Assembly (NCBI RefSeq): GCF_000517125.1
Contig: NZ_KI912155.1
Coordinates: forward strand, 1,902,696-1,966,695
DNA length: 64,000 bases
From: Arthrobacter sp. MA-N2
GTDB taxonomy: Bacteria > Actinomycetota > Actinomycetes > Actinomycetales > Micrococcaceae
Direction of reading: 5' to 3'
The position numbers and the translations under genes are program-made. The notes under the pieces were generated by a model. That model ran no database searches and was not told where the DNA came from. It saw only the letters and a list, made by a program, of their open reading frames with translations. Below are positions 33,255-41,739 of the stretch, piece by piece (the stretch's first letter is position 1; each line of letters opens with the position of its first letter).

Positions 33255-33950
33255 ATGACGGATCTGATTGATACCACTGAGATGTATCTTCGGACCATTT
33301 TGGAGCTTGAAGAAGAGAACATCGTGGCTCTTCGCGCCCGCATCGCCGAGCGCTTGCGGCACTCCGGTCCGACCGTTTCGCAGACGATCGGCCGGATGGA
33401 GCGCGACGGCCTGGTGATTGTTTCCAACGACCGGCACCTCGAGTTGACCGAAACCGGACGGAAACGCGCCACCGAGGTGATGCGTAAGCACCGGCTCGCC
33501 GAGCGTCTGCTGGCCGACGTCATCGGACTGGACTGGGCCTACGTTCACGACGAAGCGTGCCGCTGGGAGCACGTCATGAGCGAACGGGTGGAACGGCGCC
33601 TCTACGAACTTCTGGACCACCCCACGGAGTCTCCCTATGGCAATCCCATCCCAGGACTCGAAGCATTGGGCGGAGTAGCGTCCCATGCCTTTACGGATGG
33701 CGTGGTCAACCTTCTGGAAGCGATGAACGAATACTCGCCGGAGAACCGAGTCACTGTCAGTCGCCTGGCCGAACCGATTCAGGTTGAGCCGGAGCTGTTG
33801 GTGCAGTTCGACGAGGGTGGAATCCGCCCGGGCGCCAGGGTTTCCTTGGAGCGTGTGGGGGAGTACATCTCCGTTCGCGTGCCCAATATAGATGGTGCGC
33901 TGGAGCTTCCCCCCGAGGTCGCTTCGCACGTGTTTGTGACCGTCGCTTAG
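33255..33950 (+). CDS. dtxR: Iron-dependent repressor, DtxR/IdeR family
   Basis: 231 residues from ATG 33255. Winged HTH (R-L-R-H-S-G-P-T-V-S-Q-T-I-G-R-M-E-R-D-G-L-V), dimerisation domain and C-terminal SH3-like (FeoA) domain are all present. The metal ligands occupy the same positions as in DtxR: M10, H79, E83, H98, C102, E105 and H106. It should bind iron boxes when loaded with Fe2+ and repress siderophore uptake genes; the site at 13.1 kb is a candidate target. In-frame sequence upstream of 33255 lacks family similarity. Confidence 0.96.
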   Translation: MTDLIDTTEMYLRTILELEEENIVALRARIAERLRHSGPTVSQTIGRMERDGLVIVSNDRHLELTETGRKRATEVMRKHRLAERLLADVIGLDWAYVHDEACRWEHVMSERVERRLYELLDHPTESPYGNPIPGLEALGGVASHAFTDGVVNLLEAMNEYSPENRVTVSRLAEPIQVEPELLVQFDEGGIRPGARVSLERVGEYISVRVPNIDGALELPPEVASHVFVTVA

Positions 33951-33989
33951 CCTTCCTCAGCAGCGCGACCGGCAAAGATAACGAAATTA

Positions 33990-34017
33990 TTACCGTAGGG
34001 GGTTAATCCCCTATAGT
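33990..34017 (+). promoter_or_regulatory. Promoter candidate for the first c-di-AMP riboswitch/M23 gene
   Basis: TTACCG (33990-33995) and TATAGT (34012-34017) with a 16-bp spacer. The spacer contains GGGG-TTAAT-CCCC, a perfect palindrome that could be a regulator site. The position directly upstream of the riboswitch leader supports it. Confidence 0.45.
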
Positions 34018-34054
34018 TGGCTACTGGCGCCGATACCAAAGCGTTACCTGATTC

Positions 34055-34285
34055 GAAGCCCAGTTCTGCCGGCGGGTCAGGTGGATTAGCCCATTCATCG
34101 GCAGAAGCGGGGGAACCATCAGCGGTCGCCGAAAGGCGGCCTTGGGGTGAAGTCCGCAGCGGAAGTGCACAAAGCGCAGGACCCTTTCAGGGACTCCGCT
34201 GTGCTTCGAGTGCTTCGCGCGGACCGGGTCCATGCACTCTCTGATCCGAATCCGACAGCTAACTTCGCAGGCTTGCCAGAGAGGA
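34055..34285 (+). promoter_or_regulatory. Cyclic di-AMP riboswitch (ydaO-yuaA type), copy 1
   Basis: The leader of the M23 peptidase contains the ydaO signature blocks in order: GGTGGATTAGCC, GGCAGAAGCGGGGGAACC, CCTTGGGGTGAAGTCC, and the 3' block TCCGAATCCGACAGCTAAC followed by TTCGCAGGC. It ends a few bases before the gene's SD. In Actinobacteria this class typically precedes resuscitation-promoting or peptidoglycan hydrolase genes and turns them off at high c-di-AMP. The 5' boundary is approximate. Confidence 0.9.
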
Positions 34286-34290
34286 AGACT

Positions 34291-35112
34291 TTGACCACCC
34301 AGAACACCAGGGGCCGCAGACGTGCGTCCGGTCTTACTGCCGAGCTGCGGACCGCCGGCGTCGCTGCGCACGAACCACGGCCCCGCGATCCGCATCGCGA
34401 ATTCCGCCGACGCAAAGGACCCTTGCGGCAAATGGCCGATTTCGCGGCCGCGAGCGGTGCTGGACAGAAGGCAGGGGTCGCCCTGGCCACCACAGGCCTC
34501 CTCCTGACAGTCGCAGTGCCCGGCACCGGCGCCATGACGGCTGCCTCTGAGTCAAGCCAGTCCGCCCCTTCCGTGGAAAACCAGCCCGAGATTCCTGCGG
34601 CAGCCAATGCCACGATCGACTTCAGCCGCGCCGCAGTGTCCACTACGGCAGATCCGGACAGCAAGCTCAAACAACTCTTGAGCGCTCAATCCGTCGGTAG
34701 CATCACCACGTCTTCCTCCAAAGGAACGCTGGGGGCGCCGCTGGACACCCTGACCACGGCCTCGCCCTTCGGCTACCGCGTGAACCCGATCACGGGCGGT
34801 TTGGGAGAATTCCACCGGGGCCAGGACTTCGTGGCCCAGTGTGGCACCCCGGTCCACGCGGCCGCCGCCGGCAAAGTCACCTTCGCTGGCTGGCACCCTT
34901 ACGGCGGCGGAAACCGCATTGTGGTGGACCATGGCAATGGCCTGGAAACCACGTACAACCACTTGTCCTCGTTCAACGTCCAGGTGGGCCAAATGGTCAG
35001 CCGTGGCGATGTGGTCGCCCTGAGCGGCACTACGGGCGCCTCTACCGGCTGCCACCTCCATTTTGAAGTCATGGTCAACGGCAACGTTGTCGACCCCTTG
35101 GGTTGGCTCTAG
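34291..35112 (+). CDS. Secreted M23-family peptidoglycan endopeptidase
   Basis: 273 residues from TTG 34291, with GAGGAAG at 34281-34287; any earlier start would translate the riboswitch. A basic N-terminus (about 60 residues) leads to one hydrophobic segment (~61-80), an Ala/Ser-rich linker, then a LytM/M23 domain (~150-273). Zinc ligands are H175 and D179 in H-R-G-Q-D and H257 in H-L-H-F-E-V, with H255 catalytic. It cleaves peptide bonds in the wall. Expression is presumably set by the c-di-AMP riboswitch in its leader. Confidence 0.93.
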   Translation: MTTQNTRGRRRASGLTAELRTAGVAAHEPRPRDPHREFRRRKGPLRQMADFAAASGAGQKAGVALATTGLLLTVAVPGTGAMTAASESSQSAPSVENQPEIPAAANATIDFSRAAVSTTADPDSKLKQLLSAQSVGSITTSSSKGTLGAPLDTLTTASPFGYRVNPITGGLGEFHRGQDFVAQCGTPVHAAAAGKVTFAGWHPYGGGNRIVVDHGNGLETTYNHLSSFNVQVGQMVSRGDVVALSGTTGASTGCHLHFEVMVNGNVVDPLGWL

Positions 35113-35198
35113 CCAATCCGATGGCCGCCTATCGCATGCTTGTCACGTGCCGTGACCTGAATGTGACATTCAGCCAAAACTCATGTACCGTCTAACAC

Positions 35199-35223
35199 GC
35201 ATCAACTTTTAGAGAGTTGATGC
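35199..35223 (+). terminator. Hairpin between the M23 gene and riboswitch 2
   Basis: GCATCAACT (35199-35207) and AGTTGATGC (35215-35223) form a perfect 9-bp stem around TTTAGAG. It lies 87 bases after the M23 stop and just before the second aptamer. No T-run follows, so it could be a weak terminator, an mRNA end-stabiliser or part of the leader fold. Confidence 0.4.
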
Positions 35224-35418
35224 ACTCGGGTGGATTGCCTAGCTCTGCCACTGCCCGAGGTTCCGTTCGCAAAACATCGTCTGGCAGAGGCGGGGGACCC
35301 AACTTTTGGCCATCTTTACCGATGGCCTTGGGGTTAAGTCGCACAGCTTCCGAAGGGGAGTAGTGCGGCCGGATGACTCCCATCCGAATCCGACAGCTTA
35401 CCTCGCGGGCATAGGGAG
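35224..35418 (+). promoter_or_regulatory. Cyclic di-AMP riboswitch (ydaO-yuaA type), copy 2
   Basis: Same conserved blocks as copy 1: GGGTGGATTGCC, GGCAGAGGCGGGGGACCC, GGCCTTGGGGTTAAGTCGC, and ATCCGAATCCGACAGCTTAC followed by CTCGCGGGCATAGGG. It occupies nearly the whole leader of the NlpC/P60 gene (GTG at 35430). TCTGCC at 35246-35251 can pair with GGCAGA near 35282. Confidence 0.92.
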
Positions 35419-35429
35419 AGGCCTCTTAC

Positions 35430-36194
35430 GTGTCTTCACGCTCTACTCTTGCGCGCCATCGTGCCGCGGTCACCAAGACCAACTCGCTTGCCGTTATCGC
35501 TAGATCAGTCGGCAGCAACGCCGGTGGCGTAGGCCGTCAGGCAGCAGTTATCGCCGCTGCGTCCGGACTGGTCCTCACTAGCGGTATCGCAGCGAATGCT
35601 GCCGAAACCAACGTCCCCCGCGAGTCCACTGGGACCTCCACTTTGGAAGTCCAGTCCATCGCCCAAGCCAGCATTGCGGCCGACTCCTCGGTCGCGATCA
35701 AGTACGAGCGTCCGGCTGTTTCGACCGAAGCCGCTCCAGTTGTTGCTGCTCCGGTTGCCGTTCAGGAAGCCGTTGCCGCCCCCGCGGCCACGACCGGTGC
35801 CGCTACGGCCACCGCAACGCTCTCTGTCTCCACCCCCGCTTCACCTGCTACCAAGCTTGCCAGCGGCCGGGGTGCAGCAATTGCCGCTGCAGCCTACGCT
35901 CAGCTTGGCGTTGCCCAGGACTGCACCGCCCTGGCGTCGAACTCCCTGGCTGCCGTGGGAATCAACTTCCACGGCTGGCCGGCAGACTACCTTTCCCTGG
36001 GCCGCACCGTCAGCGCCGCAGAAGCACAGCCGGGTGACCTCGTTTACTACCAGAACGGTGGCATGGGCATGGCCCACATCGCCGTTTACGTCGGCAACGG
36101 CATGGCAGTCCACGGTGGCTGGAACGGTGGCACCACCGCCCTGTACAGCGTCAACGTTGGCTCCGGCCCGGTCTTCATCCGCGTTGGTGGCTAA
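35430..36194 (+). CDS. Secreted NlpC/P60 peptidoglycan hydrolase
   Basis: 254 residues from GTG 35430, with AGGGAGAG upstream. N-terminal basic stretch, hydrophobic signal (~37-56, ending A-A-N-A-A), a Val/Ala/Pro-rich linker, then an NlpC/P60 domain (~145-254). The catalytic cysteine is C165 in A-Q-D-C-T-A-L-A and the histidine H216 in M-A-H-I-A-V-Y-V-G-N-G. It should hydrolyse D-gamma-Glu-type bonds in wall peptides. Paired with the M23 enzyme and under its own c-di-AMP riboswitch; a terminator follows. Confidence 0.94.
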   Translation: MSSRSTLARHRAAVTKTNSLAVIARSVGSNAGGVGRQAAVIAAASGLVLTSGIAANAAETNVPRESTGTSTLEVQSIAQASIAADSSVAIKYERPAVSTEAAPVVAAPVAVQEAVAAPAATTGAATATATLSVSTPASPATKLASGRGAAIAAAAYAQLGVAQDCTALASNSLAAVGINFHGWPADYLSLGRTVSAAEAQPGDLVYYQNGGMGMAHIAVYVGNGMAVHGGWNGGTTALYSVNVGSGPVFIRVGG

Positions 36195-36204
36195 ATAGCT
36201 TCCT

Positions 36205-36245
36205 GAAACATCCCCGCTGGAGTGCTTGCGGGGATGTTTCGTTTT
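36205..36245 (+). terminator. Rho-independent terminator after the NlpC/P60 gene
   Basis: GAAACATCCCCGC (36205-36217) and GCGGGGATGTTTC (36228-36240) form a perfect 13-bp stem followed by GTTTT. The remaining 250 bases up to the HNH gene show no convincing gene. Confidence 0.93.
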
Positions 36246-36497
36246 AACCGGCATGCGCTAAATCACGGCCTGGGGAACCTTGGGACCCAATTCCAGACCC
36301 GCTCTTCGGACGATTCGAAGGTTCCCGCGACGTGTCCGGGACATGAATTTTGCCCGACACAGTCCCGGAACCCACCCGCGGATTCGTTGATCTGGCCTCC
36401 GCGTGTTTACTCTTGTGGTGTCGATCCACAGCCCGTACATGCAGAGGGCAGCCGGCCCTCGCGCCCCTGACGGGTGCGGCCGTGAAGAGGTACGTGC

Positions 36498-36998
36498 ATG
36501 CGCACACTCGTTCTGAATGCTGGATATGAACCGCTGGCGGTAGTAACCTTCCGCCGGGCGCTGGTCCTTGTGCTCACCGGAAAAGCGAGCGTAGTGGCAG
36601 AAGGCGACGAGCCTGTCGTCGGGCCACAGGAGATTCTCGGACGTCCGTCCGTGATCCTCCTCAATCGCTACATCCGGCCAAGGTACAACACGATCACAGC
36701 GGTCACACGCCGCGGCGTCTTGCGCCGCGACGGTCACCGTTGCGCCTATTGCGGGAAAGCAGCTCACACCATTGACCACGTCCACCCCAAATCCAGGGGC
36801 GGCGCGGATTCCTGGGAAAACCTGGTGGCGGCGTGCCTACGCTGCAACAACGCCAAGAGTGACCACACACCGGCCGAGATGGGCTGGAAACTGAGGTTCA
36901 CTCCGGCGGCGCCCACCGGGACTATCTGGCAAATCAAGGAGCTTGAGAAACCTGCGCCCGCATGGGATCCCTTCCTCTTGCCCGAATCGGCGGCCTGA
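36498..36998 (+). CDS. HNH endonuclease
   Basis: 166 residues; ATG 36498 with GAAGAGG upstream. The N-terminal half (L-V-L-N-A-G-Y-E-P-L-A-V-V-T-F-R-R-A-L) is a conserved companion region. The HNH core shows zinc-type cysteines C-A-Y-C-G and C-L-R-C-N-N-A-K, with catalytic I-D-H-V-H-P-K-S-R-G-G. This stand-alone HNH type is widespread and single-copy in Actinobacteria; it is not obviously part of a restriction system or intron here. Its biological role is not established. Confidence 0.9.
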   Translation: MRTLVLNAGYEPLAVVTFRRALVLVLTGKASVVAEGDEPVVGPQEILGRPSVILLNRYIRPRYNTITAVTRRGVLRRDGHRCAYCGKAAHTIDHVHPKSRGGADSWENLVAACLRCNNAKSDHTPAEMGWKLRFTPAAPTGTIWQIKELEKPAPAWDPFLLPESAA

Positions 36999-37035
36999 AC
37001 CGGAATTGAGCCTGCTTCCCGGGTAATCTGGGCGG

Positions 37036-37671
37036 GTGGACTTTGATGCGGTGATCTTGGCGGGTGGGAAGTCCTCCCGCCTAGGTGGCGTGCCCAAAGC
37101 CGAACTCAAGTTCGGCGGCGTCACGCTCCTCCAGCGCGCCCTGGAGGCAGCGCATGGTGCCGGCACCGTCGTCGTCGTCGGGCCGGATTCCGGTACATTG
37201 CCGGACGGGACCCTGACCGCCCGCGAGGACCCCCCATTCGCCGGACCAGCGGCCGCGATCGAAGCAGGGCTCGCTGCCCTTGAACAAGACGGCGTGACCC
37301 GAGCCGGGCACGGTCGATTGCCAAGCGGGCCACACGCGCGGTGGGTACTCGTCATGGCCTGCGATATGCCGTTCGCTGGTACCGCGGTTCCGGTGGTGCT
37401 CAGCGAGCTTGCCGAGCACCCGGACGCGGAGGGGGCCATATCCGTATCAGCCGATGGCCGAAGACAGCCATTGCTCGGGGTCTACCGGTTCTCCGCTTTG
37501 CAACGGGAAGTGCTGGCGGCAGCAGAACGGGGTGGCCTGGCCAATGCCGCAGTCTTCCGGCTGCTTGCTAGGCTTGATCTGCTAGCCGTACCAGTCCCCG
37601 CTGGTTCCACCGATGACGTGGATACCTGGGGTGATGCCGCGGCGCTCGGCGTAGACGGCGACCAGCCGTGA
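37036..37671 (+). CDS. mobA: Molybdenum cofactor guanylyltransferase
   Basis: 211 residues from GTG 37036. Nucleotidyltransferase signature L-A-G-G-K-S-S-R-L-G-G-V-P-K-A at residues ~8-22 and V-M-A-C-D-M-P-F mid-protein are typical MobA. It transfers GMP to molybdopterin to form the guanine dinucleotide cofactor used by formate-dehydrogenase-type enzymes. First gene of a compact Mo-cofactor/FDH operon. An insertion rich in Arg/Gly/His before the M-A-C-D motif is unusual but in frame. Confidence 0.93.
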   Translation: MDFDAVILAGGKSSRLGGVPKAELKFGGVTLLQRALEAAHGAGTVVVVGPDSGTLPDGTLTAREDPPFAGPAAAIEAGLAALEQDGVTRAGHGRLPSGPHARWVLVMACDMPFAGTAVPVVLSELAEHPDAEGAISVSADGRRQPLLGVYRFSALQREVLAAAERGGLANAAVFRLLARLDLLAVPVPAGSTDDVDTWGDAAALGVDGDQP

Positions 37672-37702
37672 CAAAAGCTGTACCGGACTGTGGAGGCCGA
37701 TC

Positions 37703-37990
37703 GTGAAGAGCCAAGAAGAAACGCTTGAGGAATGGTGCAGGAGCCTGATGCAGGCATTCCAGCTCGAAGACGTCGAGATCGACATCAACGAGATCCTGTC
37801 TTTGGCAGGCGTAGCCGCGCATTCAGTCGTCCGGCCGGCAGCTCCTTTGACCACCTTCATTGCCGGTTTCGCCGCCGGACGTGCCGCAGGTTCGGGCCGG
37901 TCGACTGAAACCGCATCGATGGATGCCGCGTTGGGCCTGGCACGCACGCTCGCCAAGGACTATACGAACCCCGGAATCGACGCCGGATGA
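37703..37990 (+). CDS. DUF6457 protein of the molybdenum cofactor operon
   Basis: 95 residues from GTG 37703, with GGAG upstream. All-helical; conserved elements are L-E-E-W-C..L-M-Q-A-F-Q-L-E-D-V-E-I-D-I-N-E-I-L-S-L-A-G-V-A-A-H-S-V-V-R-P-A-A-P-L-T-T-F-I-A-G-F-A-A-G. The domain is known as a neighbour of, or fusion to, MobA in Actinobacteria, but without a proven function. Its stop overlaps the moeA start by four bases (ATGA). Probably an accessory factor for cofactor maturation. Confidence 0.82.
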   Translation: MKSQEETLEEWCRSLMQAFQLEDVEIDINEILSLAGVAAHSVVRPAAPLTTFIAGFAAGRAAGSGRSTETASMDAALGLARTLAKDYTNPGIDAG

Positions 37991-39339
37991 CGGAAGCCCC
38001 TGGCCAGAGCGCCGAGGACCCGCACGCCGAGCATGTCCCGCACGCCGACCACCTGTGGGCGGAGGCCCGGCAAATTTCCTTCGAGTGTGCCACGCCCATT
38101 CCGGCCGCACCCGTAGCCCTGAAGGACGCCCTCGGCAGGATCTTGGCCGCGGATGTCCGCGCGCTGCAGGACGTGCCGCACTATGCTTCCTCGGCGATGG
38201 ATGGCTGGGCTGTCAACGGTAGCGGCCCATGGATCCTCGCCGAACCAGGCCATCGGCTGGCCCCGCACCAAGCGAGCCCTATTGTTACCGGCGGTCTGAT
38301 CCCGCCGGGGGCCAAGGCTGTGCTCCGCAGCGAGAGCGGGGTCCTGACCACCGACGAAGATGGCTTGCCGGTCCTCGCGCTCGGCGGGAACGCCAAGCCC
38401 GGCGAACCGCACAATGGGCAACATATCCGCAACGCGGGAGAAGAAGCCGGGGCGGGCGAGCTGCTGATCGCATCCGGGGTGGTCCTGAACCCCGCCCACC
38501 TCGCCCTGGCCGCCCTGACAGGTCGCGACGAACTCGACGTCCTGGGCAAACCCCACGTGAAGCTGCTCATGACCGGCTCAGAAGTGGTGACCACGGGTGT
38601 GCCGCTCCCCGGCCGGGTGCGGGATACCTTCGGGCCCCAGCTTGGCGCCGTCGTCGAACTCCTTGGCGGGATCCGCGGCGAGCAGCTCAAAGTGGGCGAC
38701 TCCTATGAAGAATGGCTCTCGGGCCTGGAGGAAGGCGAATTGTCGCCGGAGAGGCCACCCGCCGACGTCGTTATCACCACAGGGGGTACGGGCCGCTCGG
38801 GGACGGACCACTTCCGGCGGGCCATTGCGGAGCTCGGGGGCCGTTTGTTGATTGATGGCATCGCGATGCGGCCGGGACATCCCGCCGTCTTGGCCGAACT
38901 GCCTGACGGACGCTTTGTGGTCGGGCTTCCCGGGAACCCGCTCGCTGCCATGATGGCGCTCTTCACGATCGGGGCGCCGCTGCTCGCCGGACTCGGGCAC
39001 GGAACGCTGTCCGACATCGAAGAGGTGCCAAGCGGAGCGATGCTCGACGCCGATCCTGGACGCACCCGCTTGCTTCCCTTCAGGTTCGTGTACGGTTTGG
39101 CCTCTCCGGCGCAGCACGCGGGGCCGGGGATGATGCGGGGGCTCGCGAGTGCTGACGGAGTCATGGTGGTGCCACCCCACGGCGTGCAGCTGGGCGAGGC
39201 CGTGCCCGCTTTTCCCTTGCCTTGGGGGCCTCCGCTTCCCGCGGCGAAGCCTCCGGAGGGCCAAGCCAAGAAGACTCCCGCCAGGCCCAGCCGCAAGGTT
39301 TCGTCAGGTCCAGTGGACTGGAGTGCCCTGACCGGCTGA
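37987..39339 (+). CDS. moeA: Molybdopterin molybdotransferase
   Basis: 450 residues; ATG 37987 overlaps the previous stop. MoeA features: A-M-D-G-W-A near residue 75, the MPT-binding domain with V-V-I-T-T-G-G-T-G-R-S-G-T-D-H-F, and G-L-P-G-N-P-L-A-A-M. It inserts molybdate into adenylylated molybdopterin. The C-terminus ends in a basic Ala/Pro/Lys tail. It sits between mobA/DUF6457 and the molybdoenzyme gene. Confidence 0.94.
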   Translation: MTEAPGQSAEDPHAEHVPHADHLWAEARQISFECATPIPAAPVALKDALGRILAADVRALQDVPHYASSAMDGWAVNGSGPWILAEPGHRLAPHQASPIVTGGLIPPGAKAVLRSESGVLTTDEDGLPVLALGGNAKPGEPHNGQHIRNAGEEAGAGELLIASGVVLNPAHLALAALTGRDELDVLGKPHVKLLMTGSEVVTTGVPLPGRVRDTFGPQLGAVVELLGGIRGEQLKVGDSYEEWLSGLEEGELSPERPPADVVITTGGTGRSGTDHFRRAIAELGGRLLIDGIAMRPGHPAVLAELPDGRFVVGLPGNPLAAMMALFTIGAPLLAGLGHGTLSDIEEVPSGAMLDADPGRTRLLPFRFVYGLASPAQHAGPGMMRGLASADGVMVVPPHGVQLGEAVPAFPLPWGPPLPAAKPPEGQAKKTPARPSRKVSSGPVDWSALTG

Positions 39340-39401
39340 CATCTTCCGGCCAAGAATGGACACAGGTGGAATCGGGAGTCAGGCCTTGCAATGATGGGAT
39401 C

Positions 39402-41738
39402 ATGAACAGGCATGCTCCCGAGCAGGATATCAATGAAGATGATCTCCAAGTCCACCCGCCCAAGCGCTCCGCCGCCGGTGTCAAGGCAGTCACCGTCGCA
39501 TTGGAACGGGGCTGGGCCCAAGCCGGTGTGAGCCGGACCGTCAAGTCGATGCTCCGCGTCAACCAGCGGGACGGTTTCGATTGTCCCGGGTGCGCTTGGC
39601 CGGAGTCCATTACGGGCAAACGCAGTCCCGCCGAGTTCTGCGAAAACGGTGCCAAAGCCATTGCCGAAGAAAGCACCACGCGGGTGGTCGACTCGGCGTT
39701 TTGGGCCCGGCATTCCTTGGCCGAGCTTGAGGACAAGACCGAGTACTGGCTAGGCAGCCAAGGACGCATCGCCGAGCCCGTCGTCATTCGCCCGGGCGAA
39801 ACACACTATTCGCCGATCAGCTGGGCGGACGCTTTCGCCCTGATCGGTGAGCACGTGAACGCCACCACCCCGGACCGCTGCGTCTTCTACACCTCGGGGC
39901 GGACCGCCAACGAGACCGCCTTCATGTACCAGCTCTTCGCCCGGAGCCTGGGCACCAACAACCTGCCCGACTGCTCGAACATGTGCCACGAGTCCTCCGG
40001 CAGCGCCCTGAACCCGACCATCGGCATCGGTAAAGGCACCGTCTCCTTGGAAGACATCCATGAGGCGCAACTGGTGCTCGTGGTAGGCCAAAACCCGGGA
40101 ACCAACCATCCGCGCATGCTCTCCGCCCTGCGCGATTGCAAGAACAACGGCGGCAAGGTTGTCGCCGTTAATCCGTTGCCCGAAGCCGGGCTCCTGAACT
40201 TCAAGGATCCCCAGTCCCTCAACGGCGTGGTGGGCGGTGGCACGGACATCGCGGATGAATTCCTGCAGATCAAGGTAGGTGGGGACCTCGCTTTGTTCCA
40301 GGCGCTGGGCCACCTCCTGCTGGAAGAAGAGAAGCGGAAACCGGGCACCGTGGTGGACAGCGCCTTCATCGAGGCGCAGACCGACGGCTTCGAGGCTTAC
40401 GCCGAGGCACGGGCAACCCTGGACTGGGAGGAGACGGAACGCGCCACGGGCCTGAGCCGCATCGAAATCACCAAGGTGGCGGGCATGCTGGCCGCTTCGA
40501 AGGGCACCATCATTTGCTGGGCGCTCGGCCTGACCCAGCAGCCGCACTCCGTAGATACCTTGCGGGAAATCATCAACCTCCTGCTCCTCCAAGGCAACTT
40601 CGGCAAGCGGGGCGCCGGAGCTTGCCCCGTCCGCGGCCACTCCAACGTGCAGGGCGACCGCACCATGGGTATCTGGGAGAAGCCTTCGGAGGGCTTCCTC
40701 GCAGCTCTCGACAAGGAATTCGGATTCACAATGCCGCGGGCACACGGCTACGACTCCGTGGAAACCCAGCACGCCTTGGAGAAGGGCGACGTGGATGTGT
40801 TCGTCTCCATGGGCGGTAACTTCGCGGCGGCGGGCTCGGATACCGTTGCGCTGGAGGAAGGGCTGAAGAGGGCCGGGCTGACGGTACACATCTCTACCAA
40901 GCCCAACCGTGCCCACGTAGTGCATGGCAAGACCTCCCTGATCCTGCCTACCCTGGGCAGAACGGACAGCGACGACAAGCACCCAGGCGGCCGCCAGATA
41001 CTCTCGGTGGAAGACTCCATGTCCGTGATCCACTCCACCCAGGGCCGGCTGACTCCGGTCTCGGACCACCTGCTCAGCGAACCCGTCATCGTCGCACGCA
41101 TGGCGCAGGCGGTCCTCGGGGACAACCACCCGGTGGATTGGCGTGCCATGGCCGAAGACTACGACGTCATCCGCGACCACATCTCCAGGGTGATCCCCGG
41201 CTTCCAGGACTTCAACGCGAGGGTCCGGACCAAGAATGGTTTTGTGCTGCCCAATCCGCCGCGCGACACCCGGACGTTCGCGACGGACATCGGCAAGGCA
41301 CGCTTCACCGTGAGCCCGCTGGAGTACCTCGAAGCCCCGGCCGGCCACCTGATCCTGCAGACGGTCCGTAGCCACGACCAGTACAACACCACGTTCTACG
41401 GGCTCGATGACCGCTACCGCGGCATTTCCGATGGCCGCCGGGTCATCTTGGTCCACGAGGACGATATCAGCGAGCTCGGCTTCGAAGACCGGGACTTGGT
41501 GGACGTCATCTCCACGTTCGGGGGCACGGAACGCCGGGCGGACAAGTTCCGGCTGGTTGCCTACCCCACGGCGAAGGGTTGTGCGGCTGCGTATTTCCCG
41601 GAGGCCAACGCCCTGGTCCACCGCGAGCTGGTTGCCCGTGAATCCAACACGCCCGGTTACAAGGCCATGACTGTGCGGTTCGTTAAGCACGGGGAAGCCG
41701 CTGAACACGGTGAAGCTGCCCAGACGGTAGGGATCTGA
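39402..41738 (+). CDS. FdhF/YdeP-family molybdopterin oxidoreductase (formate-dehydrogenase-like)
   Basis: 778 residues from ATG 39402. Near the N-terminus is F-D-C-P-G-C-A-W-P, the two-cysteine YdeP signature replacing the usual four-cysteine Fe-S motif. The bis-MGD binding region follows, with D-C-S-N-M-C-H-E-S-S-G (likely Mo ligand Cys), V-V-G-Q-N-P-G-T-N-H-P-R and C-P-V-R-G-H-S-N-V-Q-G-D-R-T. The C-terminal molydop-binding domain has V-R-S-H-D-Q-Y-N-T-T. Directly followed by fdhD. The true substrate of YdeP-type enzymes is uncertain; E. coli YdeP is tied to acid resistance. Confidence 0.92.
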   Translation: MNRHAPEQDINEDDLQVHPPKRSAAGVKAVTVALERGWAQAGVSRTVKSMLRVNQRDGFDCPGCAWPESITGKRSPAEFCENGAKAIAEESTTRVVDSAFWARHSLAELEDKTEYWLGSQGRIAEPVVIRPGETHYSPISWADAFALIGEHVNATTPDRCVFYTSGRTANETAFMYQLFARSLGTNNLPDCSNMCHESSGSALNPTIGIGKGTVSLEDIHEAQLVLVVGQNPGTNHPRMLSALRDCKNNGGKVVAVNPLPEAGLLNFKDPQSLNGVVGGGTDIADEFLQIKVGGDLALFQALGHLLLEEEKRKPGTVVDSAFIEAQTDGFEAYAEARATLDWEETERATGLSRIEITKVAGMLAASKGTIICWALGLTQQPHSVDTLREIINLLLLQGNFGKRGAGACPVRGHSNVQGDRTMGIWEKPSEGFLAALDKEFGFTMPRAHGYDSVETQHALEKGDVDVFVSMGGNFAAAGSDTVALEEGLKRAGLTVHISTKPNRAHVVHGKTSLILPTLGRTDSDDKHPGGRQILSVEDSMSVIHSTQGRLTPVSDHLLSEPVIVARMAQAVLGDNHPVDWRAMAEDYDVIRDHISRVIPGFQDFNARVRTKNGFVLPNPPRDTRTFATDIGKARFTVSPLEYLEAPAGHLILQTVRSHDQYNTTFYGLDDRYRGISDGRRVILVHEDDISELGFEDRDLVDVISTFGGTERRADKFRLVAYPTAKGCAAAYFPEANALVHRELVARESNTPGYKAMTVRFVKHGEAAEHGEAAQTVGI

Positions 41739-41739
41739 C

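Noticed and set aside
34147..34290. N-terminal extension of the M23 peptidase from ATG 34147
   Set aside because: This would translate the conserved c-di-AMP riboswitch; TTG 34291 has a proper SD.
39402..41738. Selenocysteine formate dehydrogenase
   Set aside because: The likely molybdenum ligand position reads as cysteine and there is no in-frame TGA or SECIS-like hairpin.
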